From Candidatus Saccharimonadota bacterium (GTDB taxonomy: Bacteria; Patescibacteriota; Saccharimonadia; Saccharimonadales; UBA10212): a stretch of DNA of 43,101 nt. The position numbers were made by a program, and so were the translations under genes. The notes under the pieces were generated by a model. It made no database searches, was not told where the DNA came from, and saw only the letters and a program-made list of their open reading frames with translations. Positions 32,312 to 40,600 of this stretch are shown piece after piece; the stretch's first letter is position 1; each line of letters starts with the position of its first letter. Where the stretch lies: positions 1 to 43,101 of the forward strand of contig JACPKG010000005.1 in assembly GCA_016187175.1 (NCBI GenBank), given 5' to 3'.

Positions 32312-32347
32312 TATGTAGCACCTAGTCAAGACCTATGCAGCACCTAG
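32312..32347. repeat. Two direct repeats 22 bases apart, upstream of the GIY-YIG gene
   Basis: TATGTAGCACCTAG (32312-32325) and TATGCAGCACCTAG (32334-32347) differ at one base. The 22-base spacing is about two helical turns, as for a regulator binding twice on one face. Confidence 0.5.
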
Positions 32348-32406
32348 GCAATATCAGATAACAAAGTTGCCACTTTAATGACCCTCCCAATTTTACTTTT
32401 TGATGA

Positions 32407-32412
32407 TAAAAT
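32407..32412 (+). promoter_or_regulatory. -10 hexamer of the GIY-YIG gene, placed for a leaderless mRNA
   Basis: TAAAAT followed by exactly six bases and the GTG start at 32419, so the expected +1 is the G of the start codon. Confidence 0.45.
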
Positions 32413-32418
32413 TAAGTA

Positions 32419-32670
32419 GTGTTTTATGTTTACCTTTTGCAAAGCCTACCCAAACCCCGGCAACTTCATGTTGGCTACACACCATTTCTAGAGGATTGTA
32501 TACGTCAACACAACGAAACAAATAAAGGTTACGCTTCTAGATTTCAACCATGGAAATTAATTTACTATGAAGCATACGAAAAAAGAGTCTGGGCGATTGA
32601 GCGCGAAAAACAATTCAGACGCCATGCCAATGTAATGATTCGGTTAAAATCGAGGCTTAACTTACTATAG
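32419..32670 (+). CDS. GIY-YIG nuclease-superfamily small protein
   Basis: 83 residues, GTG start. MFYVYLLQS matches the GIY strand (as YVY) and LHVGYT the YIG strand, followed by FLEDCIRQHN with the usual helix, and the conserved Glu in AIEREKQFRRHAN. It is a stand-alone domain like the UPF0213/YhbQ group, which is widespread in CPR genomes; DNA cleavage is family precedent but not proven for these small members. The YIG motif is degenerate (VGYT). It stands alone, downstream of direct repeats and upstream of a G-quadruplex motif, convergent with the next gene. Confidence 0.8.
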   Translation: MFYVYLLQSLPKPRQLHVGYTPFLEDCIRQHNETNKGYASRFQPWKLIYYEAYEKRVWAIEREKQFRRHANVMIRLKSRLNLL

Positions 32671-32679
32671 AAATTGGAA

Positions 32680-32696
32680 GGGGTTGGGCGGGTGGG
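32680..32696 (+). promoter_or_regulatory. G-quadruplex motif after the GIY-YIG gene
   Basis: GGGGTTGGGCGGGTGGG: four runs of three or more G with loops of 2, 1 and 1 bases, the most stable class. It starts 9 bases after the stop, on the sense strand of the GIY-YIG gene and the template side of the convergent gene. Confidence 0.7.
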
Positions 32697-32733
32697 TCGG
32701 TTGCTGGCCAGCCACTGCCCTGGTGAGTAGTGG

Positions 32734-33180
32734 TTAATTACGCTCAGCGGGGGCACCAATATTGATGGGGGCGATTTCCAGAAGCTTATTGGTGGAAGGA
32801 CGGTATAGATAAGCCTTTTTGGCTTGTGTGTAAATTAAGGCTTGGTCGCCTTTTTGGGTGTTGGCAAAAAATGGTTGGTCTTTGAGCTTGTCCGGATCGG
32901 CAACAGTTGCCAAGGTTGGAGTTTCATCTTTTGGTAGCTCGGTCAGAGCGCCAACTTTGGCAACTACGTCTTTGAGTTGGGCTTTTGCAGCCTCCTGAGG
33001 ATCAGCGGTCAGCCGCTTCACCTCATTTTGAGAATCCTGATACTTGTTGTAATAGTTGCCGCCTATTAAGCCTATGGCGATTATTGCCGCCAGGGTCAAT
33101 ATTCCAATAGTTAAATCTTTAGGGTCGCGAGCTTTCTTGGCGGCCGCTAATTTTAGATTAGATATATTTACCTTAGCCAA
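32734..33180 (-). CDS. Single-pass membrane protein, paralogue A of a flanking pair
   Basis: 148 residues, TTG start with AGAGG upstream. Basic cytoplasmic N-terminus (KLAAAKKARDPKD), one membrane helix (TIGILTLAAIIAIGLIG, about 24-40), a coiled-coil-like stalk and an external domain with LPKDETPTLATVADPDKL, QPFFANTQKGDQALIY and AKKAYLYRPSTNKLLEIAP. The last 60 residues closely match the protein at 36588-37127. I do not recognise a function. The two paralogues flank the broken SBBP gene, which suggests a shared role at the cell surface. Confidence 0.75.
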   Translation of the reverse strand: MAKVNISNLKLAAAKKARDPKDLTIGILTLAAIIAIGLIGGNYYNKYQDSQNEVKRLTADPQEAAKAQLKDVVAKVGALTELPKDETPTLATVADPDKLKDQPFFANTQKGDQALIYTQAKKAYLYRPSTNKLLEIAPINIGAPAERN

Positions 33181-33262
33181 TGTCTTTTCCTCTTTTTAAC
33201 TCTTATGTTTTAGTCTAGCAATAGTTTGATGCTCACGCAAGACTCTTGTACGCCTTCCCGGT

Positions 33263-35077
33263 TTATTGAATGTCGGCAATTATTATCCTGGCCCACTCAA
33301 TGAGAGTGTTGGCTTCCACTTTATCAAAGTCTTTTTTGTCCCTCAGTTGCTCAACTTTTTTGATGAATTTTTCCAATTGCTTAATGGCTTTTTTTGATTT
33401 GTCCTTTTCGGCTTTTTTATCTTTAGCCAGTTCTTTTTGAGCTTTTTTTAGCTTATTGACAAGCTGTTTTTTGTCGCCCTTTTTAAGATCCTCTAAGCTT
33501 TCTACTCTATTTATTAAAGCTTCAATGGTTACTTCAGGTTGGGGCGGTGGAGGGGTTGGAGTTACGGTTGTGGCCGTAAAAACTGTGCCACTTAACTCGG
33601 TTATCTTAATTGAGCTAGTGTCATCAAGCGTGAATCTAAACTTACCCCCGTTGATTGTACCATCCAGGTTATCGGTGGTAGTTTTAACTGGATCAGCCCT
33701 GCCGCTGCCTTTTAGCAGCTGCCAGCTAACGCTGTCAAAATAGCGTAGGCCCAGCGCAGTTTCGGTGGCGCCCTTAACCGTGTCAGGATAATACAAATCA
33801 ACGACTGCTCTGTCCTTGGGATCAGCATCCTCGATTTTTAAGTCAACAAAACCACCGCCAATATCTATGACATCGCTGGTTCCCGGATTGGTAGAAAAAC
33901 GTGCCACCCTAACAGTTAATGAATTGAAGGTCTCTACGTTACTAACCGTAGTCGAGATTCCGGCTTTGTCGCCTGTCGGCAAGATAGAAACGGTATTAGT
34001 TGAACCCTCCGGGACAATCGTTGATACAGACTGGTCAATTATATCCGATCCTATCGCCGATAGATTAAGGTTGGTTATTTTTGGAGAACTGGTATTATCA
34101 AGCGTGAAGCTAAACTTGCCGCCGCTTAGCGTGCCATCCAGGTTATCGGTGGTATCTTTGATTGGATCGGCAGCACCGCTATTTCTAAGAGGCTGCCAAG
34201 CTTCTATGTCTATACCATCATAGTACTGCAGGCTTAAAACCTCTTCGGCCGCACCTACTACGGTGTTCGGATAATAAAGGCTCACCGTCAGCCTGTCATT
34301 ACTGTCCGCTCTCTCGGCCTTGATATCAAAATAATTACCGCCCATGTCTATTAAGCTGATAGTGTGGGTTATTCTTAAAAGCCGGGATACCGTAACCGCC
34401 ATGGACCGATCAACACCATCGTCTTCATTGGTCACCAAAGCCGAAATGCCGGGATTGCCAGCTGACGGCAAAACGGCCACGGTAGCTGAAACACCCTTTG
34501 CCAAGGTAGCTGACTCAGCTTGAGCGATTAAGGCCGGGTCTATTTTGGCAATAAAGAAAGAACCGCTTTCGGCTATCGGGGTAACGGTTGGGAAGTCAGT
34601 CGAATCAGTGGTGCCGATTGTATACAAGCTGCCGGCGGCATCAGCAAATATCCCCAGCGGCTTTTCATTACCGCTGCCGCCCAGATATGTGGAGTAAAAG
34701 AAGGCCGAACCAGTGGCATTAATTTTGCAAATAAAAGCATCAAAAAAATCACTGGCTAAACCCGATTGGAGCGGTTCGACAACTGGAAAATCGGTGGAAT
34801 TGGTTAAGCCAGTCACGTAAGTATTGCCAGCTATGTCAGTAGCAATCGCCAGCCCCGATTCGCGGGCGCTGCCGCCAAGATAGGTTGAATAAATAAGAGT
34901 CGAACCGGTTGCGGCAAGTTTGCTGACAAACGCGTCTGCCACGCCGCTACGTTGACTATCAAGGGCGTTTTTTAGTGGGAAATTAGTCGATTCGCTCGAG
35001 CCGGTAACATAGGCATTGCCTTCAGTGTCTACCGTGAGACTTTCTGCCCGCTCAAAACCGCTACCGCCCAGATAATT
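33263..35077 (-). pseudogene. SBBP-repeat surface protein, C-terminal part after a frame break
   Basis: This frame begins in the middle of a repeat at about 35077 (NYLGGSGFERAESLTVD) with no proper start; the internal GTG at 34942 is not convincing. It continues the beta-propeller repeats of the upstream fragment (STYLGGSARESGLAIATD, TGLTNSTDFP), followed by two related modules of about 150 residues with SLYYPNTVVGAAEEVLSLQYYDG and TTDNLDGTLSGGKFSFTLD type sequence, then a Pro-rich hinge and a very lysine-rich helical C-terminus (KKGDKKQLVNKLKKAQKELA). The join lacks about 34 bases of one repeat, causing the frame shift. Could be a real lesion, phase variation, or an assembly fault in repeats. 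Confidence 0.75.
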
Positions 35078-36507
35078 TTGGTGACAAAAGCATCCTCAGA
35101 CCCCGAGAGCGTTGACTGGAAAGCAGCTATACTAGTTGGGAAATTAGGTGAGTTAGTTGAGCCGGTGACATATATGTTGCCTAAAGTGTCAACATATATA
35201 TCAGCCCCAGATTCGGTGCTACTACCGCCTAGGTAGGTAGAGTAAACTAATGTGGAGGAGGAAGGGTCAAGCTTACTCACAAAGATGTCAGAATCCCCAG
35301 CGGATAAGTTTTGATAGGCGTCTCTGGTAGTTGGGAAATCTGAAGAGTAAGTGGTGCCAACTATATAAACCATACCTGCTGAGTCGACGGCAATACTTTT
35401 GCCGGTATCGCCACCGTTACCGCCCAAATAGGTCGAAAATAGCAGGTCTTGGCCACTTGGATCAAGCTTGACTATAAAGGCAGCTTCCTCGCCTAGTAAT
35501 TCACTTTGATAAGGATTGACTGTTGGAAAATCAGGCGAACCGGTTACGCCGCCTATATAGGCATTGCCAGTCAAGTCAATACCTATACCAAAGCCTCGAT
35601 CGGAGTTGACGCCGCCGAATGTGGTTGAGTACTCAATCCTACCAGCCGAGTTGATTTTTACAACATTCACGTCGCCCGAGCTGCCGACAAGATAGACATT
35701 GCCCAAGGCATCAACATGCATGCTGCTGGTCTGCCCACTGATAATACCGGGCAAGTAGCCGGAATAGACTAAAACTGGATCAATAACAAGTGGCTTGGTG
35801 GTGTCATAGTGGCCGACAGCCAACTTAACTTTTAAATCTTTAGCGATAATATAATCGGCGGGCACGGTTCTTTTTTGACCGTCAATAGTTTGATAAGCCG
35901 TCGGTTTACTTAAGCTTAGGCGGTCTGTGTTAGTTTCAAAAACCAGATCGCTGGCAATGTTAGAATAAAGTCTCTTAACGTTACTAAAGCCTAGAGTAAT
36001 GTCCTGGGGGTTGCCGCCAGGCGCGATCACAAAATCATGTTCAATCTGCCTGGAATTATTGTAATAAAGCAGGTCAATGTTGGGATAGATATTACGTTGG
36101 ATAACTTTTTCATAAAGCGGTACGTCCCTGACCCAGTTTTGGGGATTGTTAGTCCGCAGATAATTAGCTTTGCCGGGCAAGACACTAGCTCCTTCTAAAG
36201 AACCTGGACTATTGGCATTTACATACATCAAATTAATTGGCTCGTTGTAATCGCCAGGTTGATGCTTGTTGGGCAAGACTATTTTTAACCCACTGGGCCC
36301 TATCTGGACTTGGTAGTCAGCGCCCTTGGCAATATATTTGGTGGCGGGATCTTTTTCCTGCCCCTTGTTCTGCTCAAAATAAATCGGTACTTTGTTATTG
36401 GCCGTAGCTAGACTGTTTTTAGTGCCACCAGCCGGATAAAAAACGGCTAACAGCAGTGCGCCGCCGGCTGCTAATCCAATCAACAGCTTTTTAGTCACTT
36501 GATTCAT
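35029..36507 (-). pseudogene. SBBP-repeat surface protein, N-terminal part before a frame break
   Basis: 492 residues. N-terminal signal or anchor (LLIGLAAGGALLLAVFYPAGG), then the domain that usually starts SBBP proteins (PIYFEQNKGQ, then YQVQIGPSGLKIVL and NYLRTNNPQNWVRDVPLYEKV, NIDLLYYNNSRQIEHDFVIAPGG), and after residue 250 about five beta-propeller repeats of roughly 50-60 residues (LLFSTYLGGNGGDTGKSIAVDSAGMVYIVG). The frame ends in IWAVAVLSGQKVSR after DAFVTKI, where another repeat should continue; that continuation is found one frame over at 35077. GGGAGG precedes the ATG. Together the two parts make a protein of about 1,080 residues. Confidence 0.82.
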
Positions 36508-36587
36508 GGTCCCACCCTCCCAGATTATCTGCGCCCAACAACCTTAAGCGCAATTATAGTCCACTTGCTTTGATAACGCCAATTTTT

Positions 36588-37127
36588 TTATTGTGAGGAC
36601 TGCTCCGATAAATTAAGCGGCGCCATTTCAACGATTTTATTAAGGCTGGGACGGTACAAAATGGCTTTTTTAGCTTTGTTATAGACTAACACCTTGTCGC
36701 CTTTAGCGGCGCTTGCAAAAAATGGCTGGCCTTGCAGTTTAGACAAGTCAGAAACTGTCGCCAATGTCGGCTGCTCATCCGTAGGTAAAAGCACTAGTCG
36801 GCCAACCTGCTCTACTACGACACTGACATTGTCTGAATTTTGGGCTTTTTGCTGCAGCTCGTTAAGCTTTTTTTCGGTATTTTTATTTTGGCTATAAAAA
36901 TAAAGTGTTGGCACGACCGCTAAAATTAAAAGAGCTAACGCATAATTGGTTTTTTTGTTATAGCCGAGTCTAATTTTTTGACTAATTTTACTTGACGATT
37001 GAACAATGTCTGTACTCGCCTGTAGCCCCTGTCCTGGAATCGGATTTTTGCGCGGACGCCCCCGCCCACGCTTAACAACAGGCTTATCATCGGGCTTCAA
37101 ATTATTTTCTAGATTAAATAAAGCCAT
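36588..37127 (-). CDS. Single-pass membrane protein with AT-hook-like N-terminus, paralogue B
   Basis: 179 residues. The N-terminus contains KRGRGRPRKNP, matching the AT-hook core RGRP, before one membrane helix (YALALLILAVVPTLYFYS, about 62-79), a short coiled coil (NTEKKLNELQQKAQ) and the domain LPTDEQPTLATVSDLSKLQGQPFFASAAKGDKVLVY ending AKKAILYRPSLNKIVEMAP, paralogous to 32734-33180. By charge the AT-hook would be in the cytoplasm and the domain outside, so the protein could join DNA to the envelope. Placed just after the coiled-coil gene and ahead of the SBBP gene. Function unknown. Confidence 0.75.
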   Translation of the reverse strand: MALFNLENNLKPDDKPVVKRGRGRPRKNPIPGQGLQASTDIVQSSSKISQKIRLGYNKKTNYALALLILAVVPTLYFYSQNKNTEKKLNELQQKAQNSDNVSVVVEQVGRLVLLPTDEQPTLATVSDLSKLQGQPFFASAAKGDKVLVYNKAKKAILYRPSLNKIVEMAPLNLSEQSSQ

Positions 37128-37216
37128 TTTGCAATTGATCGTCTCCAGATAGTTTGACCATTAGCATTATTTTAACAACTGGGTTGATTTACAGCAATCT
37201 GCAACTGATATAGTGG

Positions 37217-37591
37217 CTAAGGTTGGAACGGCACTCCGGTTTTTTGGGATATAGCCGCCGCAAAATCCTCCAAATTACGCAGCCGTAGATCAAGCTGCCT
37301 ATCTGATTTACGAAGTTCTGAAACATCTTTCTGAATTTTTGTCAGCATTCCGTAAAGTTCTTTGATATCCTGCTCAATGGCTGTTAGTTTATCTTCTACC
37401 CGGTCAAATCTAAGATTGGTTTCGGTTTGAAAAGTCAACAGTCGGCCATCGAGTTGACCTATGCGGCCGTCAAGTTTGTCCATGCGGCCGTTCAAGCGCT
37501 GTTCTGAGGCTTGTATTTCACCGATTACAAGCGTGCCCGGATTCTTAATGGATTCAGCTAGATCTTCGATGCTGGTATCTTTTATAATCAT
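37217..37591 (-). CDS. Small coiled-coil protein
   Basis: 124 residues, mostly one long helix: repeated DGRIGQLDGRL and LDKLDGR-like heptads (residues 30-50) then FDRVEDKLTAIEQDIKELYGMLTKIQKDVSELRKSDRQLDLRLRNLEDFA. No signal or membrane segment. Such proteins are common beside surface or phage-like fibre genes, but no function can be given. A TATAAT with exactly six bases to the ATG lies directly upstream (37603-37598), so the mRNA is probably leaderless and the gene separately transcribed from the giant fibre gene before it. Confidence 0.7.
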   Translation of the reverse strand: MIIKDTSIEDLAESIKNPGTLVIGEIQASEQRLNGRMDKLDGRIGQLDGRLLTFQTETNLRFDRVEDKLTAIEQDIKELYGMLTKIQKDVSELRKSDRQLDLRLRNLEDFAAAISQKTGVPFQP

Positions 37592-37597
37592 ATAGAT

Positions 37598-37603
37598 ATT
37601 ATA
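37598..37603 (-). promoter_or_regulatory. -10 hexamer of the coiled-coil gene, placed for a leaderless mRNA
   Basis: Minus-strand TATAAT, six bases (ATCTAT), ATG. The expected +1 is the A of the start codon. No -35 recognised. Confidence 0.55.
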
Positions 37604-37641
37604 CTGGCTGGAGTATTAATCTGTGTTATAGAAATGTAGGT

Positions 37642-40600
37642 TCACTGATTTTCGGCTGCGGAGGAGCTAACTTTGGCATCTTTTATAGCTGTTGCCAGCC
37701 ATTGGAAGTTGATGTCTTCGGTGGCGGGTTTATTGAGGTAAATACTGAAGCTATCTGCTTTGGCATTGCCAACCGTGTAGTTGATACCGCCGTCCAAAAG
37801 CCGCTGATACTTGTTCAGGGCCGTGTCGGTTGTATTTTCGGCCGTAAGCGTGTCTTCAAATTTATAGTTGGCCGAAATAATTGGCGCATCTGTGTATGGC
37901 AGACCGAATTTGATAGTTACTTTAGAGTCACCTTGTTTTATGATAGCTGAGCCGCCAGCGTCCTGGCCAAAGATGACGTGGGTACCGAAGGTCACTTCAT
38001 CACCAAAGCTGACTTTGCCATAAAACTTGGCAATAGTTTGGAAAGCCACTTCACCATTAAACCGGGCTGGACCGTCAACGCTTAGACCACCACTTACCAC
38101 CAGCGCTCCGCCGACTGTTAAATCAAGGCTGATTTTGGCGGTTTTGATGAATACTGAATCCCAATCGAGATTAGTCTCATCCGTCTCACGGGTCGAGCCC
38201 GTTAGGTTGGTGGAAGATGAAGCTAGGGAGGTGGATTCGAGGGATTCGAGGCTGGAGATTCTACCAGCCAGGATTTCCAGACCTTCTATTTGGTTGGCCT
38301 TAATTTTATCGGCCGTCAGCGTGCCTTTGAAAGTAGCGTTACCAAGGCTATCAAACACCGCCGCATCGCTGCCCAAGACATCTTTAATGCTAAACTGGCT
38401 CTCCCCTTTAAGAACTAGGTCAAGATCGGACTCGCTAACTATTTTACCGTTATTAATTGTTAGACCAACTGTTTTAAACTGATTGGCGTCTTGGGATTGG
38501 ACAGCTATATCACCGTTCCAGCCAAGATTCACGAAAACCAAGATCTTGGCGACACCTGCCCCGTCATAATCTTCCAGCGCCATGCCAATAATTGGGCCGG
38601 CTTGGCTAGCTTTCATGGCCACACCAGGCTTTGAAGATGAAGTCAGGTGGTCGCCGATTTTAATTGGCCCATTTTCGCTGGAAACTTTAGTTGGTACCCG
38701 ACCGGCCAGGGCAATTGGTTTGGGATTGACTAAATCAGTTGCCCCGTCAGCTTCGGCTACATCACTCATCAGAAATCCCGGGTCGGTGGAAACAATGCCC
38801 ATCAGGAAACTGCTATAAGCAGAGCCAGATTTTTTAGTGGCTTTGGGCGCCAGTTTTCGCTCATCAAACACTACCACATCGCCTGGCTCTAGATTATTAT
38901 CGGCATCGGAATAATTCTCGGCTAGGTCGGTACTAGTGGCGTTCCAGATTAGGCCAAAAGCCTCCAAGCCGCTGCTATCAGCACAGAAGTGGCCAATTTG
39001 GGTGCCAGCATCATTCTTAAAGATCAGTCCTTCAACATTGCCACTAACGCAAGTTCCCGCGTCTGTTCCGGACCTGGCAAACTGAATATTACCAGAAAGG
39101 GCATTGGTGGAAGTATAGTTGCCAAAGTTAAGCACACTGTTGGCATCGCTGCTGCCTTTTAGGGTTAAGAGGCTGTTTGGCGAGGTTGCGCCCGAGCCAA
39201 TGCCAACGCTGCCAGTCTTTAAAGTCAACAATGTGGTATCGGTTGAACTGGTTGTGATATTAAAGCTCATTGAACTTTCGGCCGAAGACGCACGAGCTGA
39301 CTTAATTTTTGTTGGTTGAGCGGTGCCATTACCGGTTCCATAGTCAAACTGAATCAGTGAAGTGCCAGTTGTACCCTCGTTATGGATACGTAGCCCCATA
39401 AAATTAGCCTGTGCTAAAGATACGACATTCAAGGCACCGGCAGAACCTAAAGAAGTTACAGTACCATTACCGCCCACATATACAACTCCGTTTCCAAACA
39501 AAGCCGTACCCGAAGATGGCAGATATGTAGCGTAAGCCGTAGTGACAGCAGGTGGCGCGCCAGCGCTGGGACTAGCCGCGGTATCGGTATAAGTTGTCCC
39601 AGCGTTGAACGTTTTTATGAGGGCCGGAGTCGTATACGTCCCAGATACAGTAGTCCGATAAATATGGTAAGAGGCAGCACCAGACACTGCCGTCCACGAC
39701 AAAGCTACTGAACCGCTCGAACCAGAATCGATAGTAATGGCCGCGCTTTCTGTCCCCTTGACCGTTTGACCGGTATTTTGGTCATTGGCTACAATAACGT
39801 AGTAATAAGTCCCGGCCGCCATCGAACCGCCAGTAATAGACGGTGTGCCTGTTGGAGCACCAGGCACCGCCAGGTCAACCCCTATATTTCCCCCTTGAGC
39901 AACGTCAATAGCTTGTTGGGGGTCTGACCTACCAACTCCGACTTTGCCAGAGGCGTCAATTACAAAAGGCGTAGAATCAGTCAAAGTGCCGTCGTCGTTG
40001 ACTCTCATGGCCAATCCCGTACCGGCGGTAGTAACATTCAAAGCTGCGCCAGAATTGGAGGCGTATTTTTGGTTAACAGTTAAAACATCTGCCGAGTCAG
40101 TGCAGCTACCGGCGGTAACTGTGCAGTTGGAGGCAATGGCGGCTACGGCTCCGGTAGTAGTTAAGGCTCCTCCAGTGTTAGTAGTTAGGTCTCGGTTAAG
40201 GTTCAATAAGTTGCCAGGGTTGGCGACGGTTGTGGTATAGGTAGCGGTATGGTCAATGTTCAGCAGTTTACCGGATGACTGGGTAGTCGAGGTCGAGGCT
40301 ATAGAGCCCAGGATTCCAGTAGTTAGTGAAGAAGAGTTAAGGTACAAACCGGTACCGGAAGTTAGAGCATTGGCAGTAAAGACAAAGGCTGAGGAGGTGG
40401 TGGCAGTGGTAGCTACCGAGGAAGCAAAAGTCTGGGAGCCAGTGCCAGAAGTTAGATTGAGAGCAGTAGCTAAAGTGTTGTTGCCTATGGTAATAGTTTT
40501 GGCATTGGCGTTGTTGCCAATATTAACCGCCCCTGTGGTCGTGGAATCCAAGGTTATGGCATTAGCCCCTGTGGAGTTAAGAACTAGGGTGGTAGTACCA

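Noticed and set aside
31890-32418. tRNA, tmRNA or other known RNA in the largest gene-free region
   Set aside because: No cloverleaf, no CCA-ended acceptor stem and no known conserved core; the stems present fit terminators.
32419-32670. GIY-YIG gene as a homing endonuclease or part of a mobile element
   Set aside because: No intron, intein, inverted ends or target duplication is visible; it is the short stand-alone type common in these genomes.
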